Source of the DNA: Flavobacterium sp. ASW18X
GTDB taxonomy: Bacteria; Bacteroidota; Bacteroidia; Flavobacteriales; Flavobacteriaceae
Length of the DNA: 64,000 nt
Direction: 5' to 3'
Assembly: GCF_005144745.1 (NCBI RefSeq)
Contig: NZ_SWKK01000008.1
Span: 434,001 to 498,000, forward strand
Part shown: positions 34,697-43,281 of the stretch, in pieces
Position numbering within the stretch: the stretch's first letter is position 1
Layout: each line of letters begins with the position of its first letter
Made by a program: the position numbers and the translations under genes
Notes under the pieces: model-generated
Databases searched by the model: none
Seen by the model: only the letters and a program-made list of their open reading frames with translations
What the model was told of the DNA's origin: nothing

Positions 34697-35173
34697 ATGT
34701 CAAAAGTTTCATATTATACTCCAGAGGGATTAAAGAAGTTGAAGGAAGAGTTAGACCAACTTAGAGATGTAGAAAGACCCAAAGCATCCCAAGCTATTGC
34801 AGAAGCAAGAGATAAAGGCGATTTATCAGAAAATGCAGAGTATGACGCTGCCAAAGAAGCTCAAGGCCTTTTAGAAATGAAAATTGCCAAGTTGGAGGAA
34901 ACCGTTGCCAATGCAAGAATTATAGATGAGTCTCAACTAGACACCTCTAAAGTATTGGTGCTTTCTACTGTAAAATTAAAGAACCAAGCCAATGGTATGG
35001 AAATGAAATATACCTTAGTTGCAGAAAGCGAAGCTAACCTTAAAACGGGTAAAATATCCGTGACCTCGCCTATTGGTAAAGGGTTATTAGGTAAATCTGT
35101 GGGCGATGTAGCAGAAATAAAGGTGCCTAACGGAACTTTACAATTTGAAATATTAGAAATAACCAGAGACTAG
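34697..35173 (+). CDS. greA: Transcription elongation factor GreA
   Basis: 158 aa, the normal length. N-terminal coiled coil (about 1-75) with YYTPEGLKKLKEELDQL and the acidic tip region GDLSENAEYDAAKEAQGLLE, which enters the polymerase secondary channel and stimulates cleavage of backtracked RNA. C-terminal FKBP-like domain (ISVTSPIGKGLLGKSVGD). Followed by a perfect terminator. The leader carries hairpins that may attenuate it. Confidence 0.96.
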   Translation: MSKVSYYTPEGLKKLKEELDQLRDVERPKASQAIAEARDKGDLSENAEYDAAKEAQGLLEMKIAKLEETVANARIIDESQLDTSKVLVLSTVKLKNQANGMEMKYTLVAESEANLKTGKISVTSPIGKGLLGKSVGDVAEIKVPNGTLQFEILEITRD

Positions 35174-35199
35174 GTTATTTCGTTTTAATGAATATCTTT

Positions 35200-35229
35200 A
35201 ATCCTGTCTACTAAAGACAGGATTTTTTT
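35200..35229 (+). terminator. Terminator of greA
   Basis: AATCCTGTCT (35200-35209), loop ACTAA, AGACAGGATT (35215-35224), then T. Confidence 0.9.
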
Positions 35230-35245
35230 TGGTAAAAACATAACT

Positions 35246-35638
35246 ATGGCGAGCATTTTTACAAGAATTATTAATGGCGAAATACCCTGCTACAAAATAG
35301 CGGAAGACGAACAGTTTTTTGCGTTTCTAGACATTAACCCCAATGCAAAGGGGCATACGCTCTGTGTACCTAAAAAAGAGGTAGATAAGTTATTAGATTT
35401 AGACGAAGAAACGTATATGGGGTTAATGGCGTTTTCTAGAAAGGTAGGTAAAGCTATAGAGGCAACAATAGATTGTAAGCGGGTAGGGATGACTGTAATT
35501 GGTTTAGAAGTACCTCACGTACACGTGCATCTAATTCCCTTACAAGGCATGCATAATGCCACTTTTAAACATAAAGAAAAAGTAGAGGCAGTGGAGTTGG
35601 AAGCAATAGCAGCAAGCATACGTGCAAATATGGCTTAA
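35246..35638 (+). CDS. HIT family protein (histidine triad nucleotide hydrolase)
   Basis: 130 aa. Start MASIFTRIINGEIPCYKIAEDEQ is typical of the HinT branch, and the catalytic triad reads HVHVHLIP near residue 92. It hydrolyses nucleoside phosphoramidates or adenylated ligands in the cytoplasm. It follows greA after a terminator and overlaps the convergent zinc-ribbon gene by 4 nt. Confidence 0.93.
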   Translation: MASIFTRIINGEIPCYKIAEDEQFFAFLDINPNAKGHTLCVPKKEVDKLLDLDEETYMGLMAFSRKVGKAIEATIDCKRVGMTVIGLEVPHVHVHLIPLQGMHNATFKHKEKVEAVELEAIAASIRANMA

Positions 35639-35976
35639 GCAATTAAAAAATATGTACCTACACCTACCGCAACAACCGCTAGGGCAATTAATACAAATGT
35701 AAGTGTAGTTGGTTTGGTTGCCTTTTTTTCCGGAGTAGCTAGTTTATTGTAATACTCAAAAACCCGTTCTATATCTTCGGTCCAGTTTACAGGGTAAATC
35801 ATAGAATAACAAGTTTTACATTTAATCTCATGAGAAATTTGAGTTGTAATTCTATGAAAAAAAGCATTGTAGGTATGTTTTTGGTAAAAGGTTAGTTTTA
35901 GTAACTGGTTGTAACATTCTGGGCAATTATTGGTAAGCTCAACTTCTTTAATTGCAATATTTTTTTCTTTTGCCAT
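35635..35976 (-). CDS. Zinc-ribbon protein with C-terminal membrane anchor
   Basis: 113 aa. Two CxxC pairs, C18/C21 (NNCPECYNQ) and C53/C56 (IKCKTCYSM), should form a zinc ribbon in the cytoplasm. A single membrane helix (about 91-112) lies at the very C-terminus, giving a tail-anchored layout. It follows the kinase gene by 3 nt and may be part of that signalling unit. Not recognised as a named family. Confidence 0.72.
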   Translation of the reverse strand: MAKEKNIAIKEVELTNNCPECYNQLLKLTFYQKHTYNAFFHRITTQISHEIKCKTCYSMIYPVNWTEDIERVFEYYNKLATPEKKATKPTTLTFVLIALAVVAVGVGTYFLIA

Positions 35977-35979
35977 GGC

Positions 35980-37125
35980 CTACTTTGTTTTTAATAAAAT
36001 CTGCATTACTGTACCTTCTTTGCTAGATGTTAATACTTTAATTTTTCCCTTATGGTATTCCTCTACAATTCTTTTAACTAGAGAAAGCCCCAATCCCCAA
36101 CCTCTTTTTTTTGTGGTTACTCCAGGATTAAAAATTGCATTAAATTCACTTTTTGGTATTCCGTGTCCGGTGTCTGTAATAGATATAGAAACATAGTTAT
36201 CTTTTAAGGCAATGTGCAAGTCTATATCTCCTTTTCCACGCATGGCATCTATGCCATTTTTAACTAAATTTTCAATGCTCCAGTTGTATAGCGGTGGATT
36301 TAAAGGTACCAATAATTCATCTATTTCTGTTACAAAGGAAAAACGGATAAGTCTAGAACTCCTTTTTTTAAGATACTCGTAAGCTTTCCGGGTTTCTTCT
36401 ACAATATCATGTGGTTTAAGTTCTGGCATAGAGCCAATTTTAGAAAAACGTTCGGTAATGGTTTGTAGGCGATCTATGTCTTTAGCAATTTCTTTGGTAA
36501 TTTCCGGATTAATAGCTTCAGTTTTTAATAGCTCATTCCACCCCAATAAAGAGGTTAATGGTGTTCCTATTTGGTGTGCCGTTTCTTTAGCCATACCTGC
36601 CCAAAGTTTGTTTTGTTCAGAAGCTTTGTTTGTTTTAAAAAAGAAAAAAATGACGGTCGCAAAAAGGCAAATGATAAGTAGCAATGCCAGTGGATAAAAC
36701 TTTAGTTTGTTCAACACTTCAGAATTACCGTAATACAGTGTTTCTAACAATTCACCTCCTTGTATTATTTGTATGGGAGTATTTTCACTTTTAAATTGGG
36801 CAATTTTTTTTTGAATATAAGTAGAGTCTTTCCCTAATTCTGCAGGTATGTTGTGCGTTTTTATGGAGCCTTCTTCATTAACCAAAATCATAGGAGTAGA
36901 GGTATTGTTGCCTAATACTTTCAGCGTAAGGTCTCCTAATTCTTTATCTACTGAGCTTTGTATTAATTCTGATTGAGCGGTGGCCCAAATTTCCATTTTC
37001 AAACGTTCTTCTTCTTTAAACTTTTTAAAAAAGCTGTTGGTATTCCAAAGAATTAGCGCTACAAAAATAAAAGCGGATAGGAGTAGCACTAGGTTAGAAG
37101 TACGTTTTCTAGGATTGAATTTCAT
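35980..37125 (-). CDS. Membrane sensor histidine kinase
   Basis: 381 aa. Two membrane helices (about 11-30 and 143-163) around a periplasmic sensor of about 110 residues. H-box GMAKETAHQIGTPLTSLLGW (E-T-A-H-Q-I-G-T-P-L variant common in Bacteroidota), N-box ENLVKNGIDAM, and G boxes DTGHGIP and GWGLGLSLV. No HAMP or PAS domain is evident, and no response regulator is next to it. Cotranscribed with the zinc-ribbon gene. Confidence 0.88.
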   Translation of the reverse strand: MKFNPRKRTSNLVLLLSAFIFVALILWNTNSFFKKFKEEERLKMEIWATAQSELIQSSVDKELGDLTLKVLGNNTSTPMILVNEEGSIKTHNIPAELGKDSTYIQKKIAQFKSENTPIQIIQGGELLETLYYGNSEVLNKLKFYPLALLLIICLFATVIFFFFKTNKASEQNKLWAGMAKETAHQIGTPLTSLLGWNELLKTEAINPEITKEIAKDIDRLQTITERFSKIGSMPELKPHDIVEETRKAYEYLKKRSSRLIRFSFVTEIDELLVPLNPPLYNWSIENLVKNGIDAMRGKGDIDLHIALKDNYVSISITDTGHGIPKSEFNAIFNPGVTTKKRGWGLGLSLVKRIVEEYHKGKIKVLTSSKEGTVMQILLKTK

Positions 37126-37246
37126 TCCATAGGTTGTATGGGATTAAAGATAAAGCAAAATGTATTAATTGTTGAAAACATCCGCTTGTTGCATTTTAAA
37201 TTTAGCCTCTAAATTGCCTATTTTTGAAGTCAATAAATAGTTTTAG

Positions 37247-37630
37247 ATGGAAGTTCAGGGAAGAATTAAAATGATAGACGAAACTAAGACCTATGGTAAC
37301 AATGGTTTTAGAAAAAGAGAAGTTGTGGTAACCACGGAAGAGCAATACCCACAACATATTTTAGTTGAGTTTGTACAAGATAAGTGCGATTTATTGAATT
37401 CTTACCGTGCAGGACAAATGGTGAAGGTGAGTATAAACCTTAGAGGTAGAGAGTGGACTAATCCACAAGGTGAAACTAAGTATTTTAACTCTATCCAAGG
37501 TTGGAGAATAGAAAATTTGGAACAACAAGCTCAGGGTGGAGACAACAGTATGCCACCAGTACCTCCTATGGAAGCTTTTGAGCCTGCCGATGATTTTAAC
37601 GATGAAGACCATGACGATTTACCTTTTTAA
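37247..37630 (+). CDS. DUF3127 protein with SSB-type acidic C-terminal tip
   Basis: 127 aa. The core (about 1-90; MEVQGRIKMIDETKTYGNNG, AGQMVKVSINLRGREWTNPQ) has the strand pattern of an OB fold. A Pro/acidic linker follows, ending DEDHDDLPF, nearly the tip of the SSB protein in this same window (EDDDLPF). In SSB that peptide recruits repair and replication proteins. I infer a single-stranded DNA- or RNA-linked role for this otherwise uncharacterised family. Monocistronic with its own terminator. Confidence 0.85.
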   Translation: MEVQGRIKMIDETKTYGNNGFRKREVVVTTEEQYPQHILVEFVQDKCDLLNSYRAGQMVKVSINLRGREWTNPQGETKYFNSIQGWRIENLEQQAQGGDNSMPPVPPMEAFEPADDFNDEDHDDLPF

Positions 37631-37654
37631 TTAAAAAAAGTTTAATACATAAGT

Positions 37655-37684
37655 AAGCCATCAGTTATTGATGGCTTTTTTATT
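37655..37684 (+). terminator. Terminator of the DUF3127 gene
   Basis: AAGCCATCA (37655-37663), loop GTTAT, TGATGGCTT (37669-37677), then TTTTTATTTT. Confidence 0.88.
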
Positions 37685-37770
37685 TTAAAGCGTTAGCTAT
37701 TGTTGCGAATAAGCACTAAAAAGGGTTGCTTAAATGATTTTATTTAAATAGTTTTCTAGAAAACAAACTG

Positions 37771-38445
37771 ATGGATCCAAGTGGCAAAAACGCAATTTAC
37801 TATCTAGATGATAGGTTGTGGTTTCCGCCAATAGCACATGCTAATGCAGAAGGACTTTTGGCGGTTGGTGGGGATTTATCTCCAGAGCGACTATTATTAG
37901 CCTATAAGAGCGGAATTTTTCCTTGGTTTAATGATGACGCCCTTATCTTATGGTGGTCTCCTGATCCAAGAATGGTACTTTTTCCAAATAAAATTAAAAT
38001 CTCTAAAAGTATGCGTAAAGTGCTAAGGGATAATCAGTTTAGATTAACCATTAATCAAGACTTTGAGTCGGTGATAATCCATTGTGCTAAAAAAGACAGA
38101 AAGGACCAAGAAGGTACCTGGATAACAGATAAAATGATAACGGCTTATATGGACTTGCACCAACGTGGATTTGCTACTTCTTATGAGGTTTGGGAGCAAG
38201 ATAGATTAGTTGGCGGTTTGTACGGTGTAGATTTAGGTCATGTCTTTTGTGGAGAGAGTATGTTTAGCCTTACTAGTAATGCTAGCAAGTTTGCCTTTAT
38301 ACACCTGGCGCAACACCTATCCCATAAAAAATACAGCATAATAGATTGTCAAGTTTACACAGAACACTTAAAATCATTGGGCGCGGAAGAAATAGACAGA
38401 ACAGTCTTCTTATCTTATTTAAATGGAAATATTGAGGGTGGATAG
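37771..38445 (+). CDS. aat: Leucyl/phenylalanyl-tRNA-protein transferase
   Basis: 224 aa. Transfers Leu or Phe to proteins with N-terminal Arg or Lys, marking them for ClpAP (N-degron pathway). Family motifs: LWFPPIAHANAEGLLAVGGD, LWWSPDPRMVLFP, GTWITDKMITAYMDLHQRG, GGLYGVDLGHVFCGESMFS. Its 3' end overlaps the convergent DUF2490 gene by 27 nt. Confidence 0.95.
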   Translation: MDPSGKNAIYYLDDRLWFPPIAHANAEGLLAVGGDLSPERLLLAYKSGIFPWFNDDALILWWSPDPRMVLFPNKIKISKSMRKVLRDNQFRLTINQDFESVIIHCAKKDRKDQEGTWITDKMITAYMDLHQRGFATSYEVWEQDRLVGGLYGVDLGHVFCGESMFSLTSNASKFAFIHLAQHLSHKKYSIIDCQVYTEHLKSLGAEEIDRTVFLSYLNGNIEGG

Positions 38446-39099
38446 GAAGAATAAAATGTGATGTTGGTCCTCTAAAGCATCTTCCAAACGATATTCTGTA
38501 CCTATTTGAACTTTACACGTATCAGACAAAAACCAACCCAATTGTAAAGTTAATCTTTGGTCATATTCTGGATTCATTTTTTTACCTACACTAACTAGGG
38601 ATTCGCAATTACCTACTAGGTAAGTTTCCCCTAAATCTAATCGTTCTCCATTTAGTGGTAAATCCAATGAAAATCGATATCTAAATCTATGAATAAAGTT
38701 ATTGGTTGTGATACGTTGTTCCGTTCTAAATCGGTGTCCGTATCTTAGGCTAAATGGTCTTTTGGTAAAATCGTATTGTTGGGTAAAGCGTAATTCGTTC
38801 GCTTTAGCTTCAAAGGCTTCCCTAAATCTAAATTGAACACCCAGAGCTATACTTTGATTGTCCATTAGTTTATAATTACTAAAGTGAACTGCATCTATTT
38901 GTCTTACTGCTAGACTAGCTTCCTCATTTCTGTAAAAATAGCTGCGATTTTGAACACTGTAATTTTGGCTATAAAAAGGATTTACTTTGTAGTTCAAAGC
39001 AATTTTTGGCTGTAAATATCCTGTAAAATCTTGTCCTTGAACACTGCAAAAACAGAAGAGGAATAATAGTAGAAATGCCCAATATTTAATACCGTACAT
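38419..39099 (-). CDS. DUF2490 family outer-membrane protein
   Basis: About 226 aa from the ATG at 39099 (MYGIKYWAFLLLFLFCFCSV), a signal peptide; the longer frame begins inside the previous gene without a signal. The mature sequence alternates hydrophobic and polar residues with many Arg/Tyr (FSLRYGHRFRTEQRI), as expected for a small outer-membrane beta barrel of the DUF2490 group. Function unknown. It overlaps the preceding gene by 14 nt and aat by 27 nt. Confidence 0.78.
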   Translation of the reverse strand: MYGIKYWAFLLLFLFCFCSVQGQDFTGYLQPKIALNYKVNPFYSQNYSVQNRSYFYRNEEASLAVRQIDAVHFSNYKLMDNQSIALGVQFRFREAFEAKANELRFTQQYDFTKRPFSLRYGHRFRTEQRITTNNFIHRFRYRFSLDLPLNGERLDLGETYLVGNCESLVSVGKKMNPEYDQRLTLQLGWFLSDTCKVQIGTEYRLEDALEDQHHILFFLSTLNISI

Positions 39100-39667
39100 A
39101 GTCGTATTTTTGGGGAATACTTTCTCTGCTATTAAGATGTTGCCCAGCTGCATTAAACAAAATTTCTATTTCTTTAAAGCCTTTTTTGGTGCGGAAGGCA
39201 ACAATCATCTCATAACGTATTTCTTTGGTAAGTAGGTTTTGAAAAGCATTTTTTAGTGTAGTCTGGGCACTACCGATATTAGGATAATGTTGCTGAATTT
39301 TTTTAATGCGATAGCGACTAAATTTGCTATTTAAATATACCTGCATTACCTCCCAACTGGCATCTGGTATATCTATTTCTTCAATAATATATTCTACATC
39401 TTCTAGTACACCATGCGCATCAAACTCTACGCTATAATGTATTTTGCCAGATTTAAATTTGGCCTCATAAGAAAGTTTGTCGCCGTCTTTCTCTTGATAA
39501 AAGCGTAAGTGCTTAGAATTGGTTAAATAAGGCACTAACCTGCTATAAGCACTGGACGGAAATTCATCTTCTGAAATACGGATTTCTCGTTCGTTTTTAG
39601 TTTGTGCCATAAGGGTAAGGCAATACATTAAAGAGAAAAAAAATAGAAGCACTTTAGATTTCATCAT
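39086..39667 (-). CDS. Periplasmic protein with PepSY-like features
   Basis: 193 aa. Signal peptide MMKSKVLLFFFSLMYCLTLMAQ (a second ATG at 39664 is equally possible). The region about 50-100 (YEAKFKSGKIHYSVEFDAHG) followed by a helix resembles PepSY-like modules, with a second similar half after about 120. Located between tag and the DUF2490 gene and overlapping both (14 nt each), so probably translated as a unit with them. Function unknown. Confidence 0.75.
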   Translation of the reverse strand: MMKSKVLLFFFSLMYCLTLMAQTKNEREIRISEDEFPSSAYSRLVPYLTNSKHLRFYQEKDGDKLSYEAKFKSGKIHYSVEFDAHGVLEDVEYIIEEIDIPDASWEVMQVYLNSKFSRYRIKKIQQHYPNIGSAQTTLKNAFQNLLTKEIRYEMIVAFRTKKGFKEIEILFNAAGQHLNSRESIPQKYDYVRY

Positions 39668-40217
39668 ACCTAGAACAAGAAGTTATGTGGTCATTTACCA
39701 TGCCTGTAGCTTGCATAAATGCATAAACTACAGTGCTGCCTACAAATTTAAAGCCTCTTTTTTTTAGGTCTTTACTTAAGGCATCAGAAATAGGAGTTGT
39801 AGCAGGTATTTCTTTTAAGCTGGTAAAACTATTCTTTATTGGTTTATGGTTTACAAATGACCATATATAATGACTGAAAGAGCCAAATTCTTCTTGCGTT
39901 TGTATAAACGCTTGGGCATTGGTTACTGTGGCACTTACTTTTAGTTTATTGCGTATAATACCAGCATCCGTAAGCAGGTCGTCTATCTTAGATTGAGGAT
40001 AAGCGGCAATCTTTTTGTAATCAAAACCATCAAAAGCAGCTCTAAAGTTTTCTCGTTTTTTTAAGATGGTAATCCAACTTAGACCAGCTTGGAAGGTTTC
40101 TAAGACTAGAAATTCAAATAAAGTAGCATCGTCTTTAACAGGAACACCCCATTCTGTATCATGATATGCCTCATATAACGGGTCTCCTATGCACCAGCCA
40201 CATTTAATTGAATCCAT
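39654..40217 (-). CDS. tag: DNA-3-methyladenine glycosylase I
   Basis: 187 aa. Removes 3-methyladenine from DNA. The zinc ligands are in place: C6 and H19 in KCGWCIGDPLYEAYHDTEWG, and H177 and C181 in NDHITSCSRYDEI. The substrate pocket segment LETFQAGLSWITILKKRENF is also intact. First gene of a three-gene leftward run. Length normal for the family. Confidence 0.95.
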   Translation of the reverse strand: MDSIKCGWCIGDPLYEAYHDTEWGVPVKDDATLFEFLVLETFQAGLSWITILKKRENFRAAFDGFDYKKIAAYPQSKIDDLLTDAGIIRNKLKVSATVTNAQAFIQTQEEFGSFSHYIWSFVNHKPIKNSFTSLKEIPATTPISDALSKDLKKRGFKFVGSTVVYAFMQATGMVNDHITSCSRYDEI

Positions 40218-40278
40218 CAGGTTTAATTTTTAGGAGAAAGGTAGAAAGTTTTTATAAATTAAAAATGGCGAAACATAT

Positions 40279-40313
40279 AAAAGCCCCTAACTGCAGTTAC
40301 AGTTAAGGGCTTT
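40279..40313 (-). terminator. Terminator of the secreted-protein gene at 40336
   Basis: AAAGCCCCTAACTG pairs with CAGTTAAGGGCTTT around a short loop, with one C-A mismatch. The reverse strand runs into TTTTAT. It lies between that gene and tag. Confidence 0.8.
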
Positions 40314-40335
40314 CTAAGTACACTAACCAAATTTA

Positions 40336-40728
40336 CTACTTAGACATCTCTTTTTTATTACCTGCGGTCAAAAGTAATTCTTCGTTATTTACAGCACCAT
40401 TAAGGTCAGCTGTTAAAGTTCTGTAAGCATTGAAGAATTTTTTGCCATCTACCTTTTTAAAACGAACTTCTGTTGCGCCTTGTTTATTTGTTTTTATATC
40501 TGTTACCTCTACGGCATTGTAGTGTATGCTAGATAGATTAGCAATACCACCTTTTTTAATAATAAAGTTCTTTTTTGGAACATTTACATACTTAAAATCA
40601 GAACCAGAAGGTTCCCCAATAGTCATAATAGTTCCCACATTTACTTGGTCTTTAAATGATTCTTGCGCTTGTAGCCCAATGCTCATGAGAAAGGCATACA
40701 AACCAAGTGCAAATAGTTTTGCTTTCAT
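40336..40728 (-). CDS. Small secreted protein of unknown function
   Basis: About 130 aa from the ATG at 40728 (MKAKLFALGLYAFLMSIGLQ), a signal peptide ending LQAQ. The mature part is beta-rich and basic (VPKKNFIIKKGGIANLS, TEVRFKKVDGKKFF) and ends LLLTAGNKKEMSK. No domain recognised. Monocistronic with its own terminator. I remember similar short proteins in flavobacteria without function. Confidence 0.72.
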   Translation of the reverse strand: MKAKLFALGLYAFLMSIGLQAQESFKDQVNVGTIMTIGEPSGSDFKYVNVPKKNFIIKKGGIANLSSIHYNAVEVTDIKTNKQGATEVRFKKVDGKKFFNAYRTLTADLNGAVNNEELLLTAGNKKEMSK

Positions 40729-40881
40729 AGTCTTTAAATTTCTGTTGTTGTTCATTATTTATTTGTCTTTTGAGTAGTAAGGCTTGTTTTGGCCACCTTT
40801 AAAACTCAAAGTAAAGATACTGTGATGTAATGTTATCTCAAAGTAATACCATTGTTAAAATTAGTTAAGCTATTAGAATGT

Positions 40882-40903
40882 AATAGTAATACTATTATAT
40901 TTG
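40882..40903 (+). promoter_or_regulatory. Promoter -7 box overlapped by a palindromic operator, TetR gene
   Basis: TATATTTG (40896-40903) is the -7 box. The 15-bp palindrome AATAGT-AAT-ACTATT (40882-40896) abuts and overlaps it by one base. A TetR regulator gene starts at 40921, so autorepression is likely. Confidence 0.6.
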
Positions 40904-40920
40904 CGGTCTATTTTAAAGTT

Positions 40921-41595
40921 ATGGATAGATTATTACAAAATATTAAGATTGCTATTAATGATAATATTTACGTAAAGGATCCGGAATCTTCCGAACTTGG
41001 CCGTAGAATTATTGAGTACAGTATTGTTCTAATAGATGAAATAGGGTTTGAGGCCTTTACTTTTCGTAAATTAGGAGAACGGATTGGTAGTAATGAAAGT
41101 TCTATCTACCGTTATTTTGAAAATAAACACAAACTGCTGGTCTATTTGTCTTCTTGGTATTGGGGGTGGTTAGAGTATCAATTGGTATTCGCAACTCATG
41201 GAGTTCCAGACCCAGAAGAGAAACTATCAAGGGCCATAGAAATTATCTCTAGAAATAAGGTAGAGGATCAAAACTTTGGCCATATTAACGAGGTTTTATT
41301 AACTAGAATTGTAATTAATGAATCGTCCAAGTCTTACCTGACCAAGGAAGTAAAGCAAGAAAACCGAGATGGTTATTTTGTTATTTACAAAAGAATGGTA
41401 CATAGGTTAGAAGAGATGATACGCACTTGCAATCCCAATTATAAGTACACTACAAGTTTGGCGAGTACTATAATGGAAACTTCACTGCATCAACATTTTT
41501 TAAAGGAACATTTACCATCATTAACTAACGGTGGTGAAGATAATGCCACCACGACCTTTATTAAGGAAATGGTTTTCAGTACGATTAAAAAATAA
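40921..41595 (+). CDS. TetR/AcrR family transcriptional regulator
   Basis: About 224 aa from the ATG at 40921 (MDRLLQNIKIAINDN); the frame is open further upstream but that covers the promoter. The helix-turn-helix lies at about 40-75 (GFEAFTFRKLGERIGSNESSIYRYFENK), preceded by an unusually long 25-residue arm. The ligand domain is helical. It starts a TetR-ABC-HlyD-TolC operon 3 nt before the ABC gene and probably represses it. Confidence 0.88.
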   Translation: MDRLLQNIKIAINDNIYVKDPESSELGRRIIEYSIVLIDEIGFEAFTFRKLGERIGSNESSIYRYFENKHKLLVYLSSWYWGWLEYQLVFATHGVPDPEEKLSRAIEIISRNKVEDQNFGHINEVLLTRIVINESSKSYLTKEVKQENRDGYFVIYKRMVHRLEEMIRTCNPNYKYTTSLASTIMETSLHQHFLKEHLPSLTNGGEDNATTTFIKEMVFSTIKK

Positions 41596-41598
41596 CTA

Positions 41599-43281
41599 AT
41601 GGCAAAAAACATTCTCTCTGCTTGGCAACGCTTATTGGGCTTGCTAAAATTGGATAAACGAGACGTTATCCAAGTATTCTATTACGCCATCTTTGCAGGT
41701 TTGGTCAACTTATCTTTACCTCTTGGTATACAGGCAATCATTAACTTAATACAAGGAGCACAAGTAAGTACATCTTGGATTGTTTTGGTGGTTTTGGTGA
41801 CCTTAGGGGTGGCCTTTGTAGGGCTATTACAGCTAATGCAAATACGTATTATAGAAAACGTACAACAGAAGATTTTTACAAGGTCTTCTTTTGAATTTGC
41901 TTATCGTTTTCCAAAAATTAAGATGAGTGAGTTGTATAACTATTATCCACCAGAACTGGCAAACCGATTTTTTGATACCCTGACCGTACAAAAATCACTT
42001 TCTAAAGTCTTAATAGATTTTCCGGCAGCCTTGTTACAAATCATATTTGGGTTGTTGTTACTTTCTTTTTATCACCCATTTTTTATTGCCTACGGTATTT
42101 TATTGATGTTGCTCATTTATGTGGTGTTCAAATTTACAGCGCAGCGTGGATTAGATACTAGTTTAGAAGAATCTAAGAACAAGTATAAGGTAGCGCACTG
42201 GTTGCAAGAGATAGCCAGGTGTATTGTAAGTTTTAAATTATCTGGCAAGACCAGTCATGCGGTAGACAAGAATGACACATTGGTGGTAAAATACTTGGAG
42301 GCTAGAGAAGGACATTTTAAAATTCTGGTGCTTCAATTTGCACAGATGATTGGTTTTAAAGTATTAGTTACAGCTGGTTTACTGTTAATAGGGGGGTTGC
42401 TGGTACTTAATCAAGAAATGAATATTGGCCAGTTTGTAGCCGCAGAAATTATTATTCTTTTAGTAATTGGTTCTGTAGAAAAGCTAATTTTAGGATTAGA
42501 AACGTTTTACGATTTGCTTACCTCCTTAGAAAAAATAGGGCAAGTAGTAGATAAAGAATTAGAGCCACAAGATGGGGAGCGGCCGTTTAAACAGAATGAG
42601 GGCTTTAATGTAGAATTAGCAGAAGTTGGTCTTGCGGTGCCTGGTAAGGATAAAAAAATAGTGAACAACGTAAACCTAACTATCTCTCCAGATTGTACCA
42701 TTTTATTGCATGGACCAATAGGCTCTGGTAAATCCAGTCTGTTAAGGATGATTGCAGGGATTGTAGAACCAACAGAAGGTAATATTTATATCAATAATGT
42801 AAAGCTAAAAGGCATCAATCTTAATTATTATAGGGCCCATTTAGGGCAATCTTTAAGTGAAGAAACGCCTTTTGAGGGCACCATTTGGGACAACATTACT
42901 TTTGGGGATAAAGACATTACATCAGAAGATGTGTACTATGCTTTAGAAAGAACTAAGCTTACCGAATTTGTTAAGCAACAAGAAAAAGGATTAAAAACCA
43001 TATTGTATCCAGAGGGGCAACAAATTCCGTTTACCATTGCCAAAAAAATAATTTTAGCAAGGAGTATTGTTAAGAAACCGAAGCTTTTAGTACTTAAAGA
43101 CCCGTTGGAGCAAATGGAAGAAACTGAGGCAGAAGAAATCATGAGCTTTTTAACGGACCCTAAGAATGGGTGGGCCCTGGTTATCGTTAGTGAAAATCTT
43201 AAGTGGCAAGACTATTGCGATAGAATTATTACTATGGTGAATGGGCAAATAGTAACCGAAACAAGAAATAGCAATGCTTAA
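41599..43281 (+). CDS. ABC exporter, fused membrane and ATPase domains, with degenerate ATPase motifs
   Basis: 560 aa. Six-helix exporter domain (about 1-320) without a C39 peptidase, and a nucleotide-binding domain (about 335-555). Walker A is intact (GPIGSGKSS), but other motifs are lost. The signature LSGGQ region reads PEGQQIPFTIAKK, Walker B reads LLVLKDPLEQ (no D-E pair), and the H-loop reads VSENLKW without His. ATP could bind but normal hydrolysis seems unlikely. Operon partners are HlyD and TolC. Substrate unknown; the reading frame is intact. Confidence 0.88.
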   Translation: MAKNILSAWQRLLGLLKLDKRDVIQVFYYAIFAGLVNLSLPLGIQAIINLIQGAQVSTSWIVLVVLVTLGVAFVGLLQLMQIRIIENVQQKIFTRSSFEFAYRFPKIKMSELYNYYPPELANRFFDTLTVQKSLSKVLIDFPAALLQIIFGLLLLSFYHPFFIAYGILLMLLIYVVFKFTAQRGLDTSLEESKNKYKVAHWLQEIARCIVSFKLSGKTSHAVDKNDTLVVKYLEAREGHFKILVLQFAQMIGFKVLVTAGLLLIGGLLVLNQEMNIGQFVAAEIIILLVIGSVEKLILGLETFYDLLTSLEKIGQVVDKELEPQDGERPFKQNEGFNVELAEVGLAVPGKDKKIVNNVNLTISPDCTILLHGPIGSGKSSLLRMIAGIVEPTEGNIYINNVKLKGINLNYYRAHLGQSLSEETPFEGTIWDNITFGDKDITSEDVYYALERTKLTEFVKQQEKGLKTILYPEGQQIPFTIAKKIILARSIVKKPKLLVLKDPLEQMEETEAEEIMSFLTDPKNGWALVIVSENLKWQDYCDRIITMVNGQIVTETRNSNA

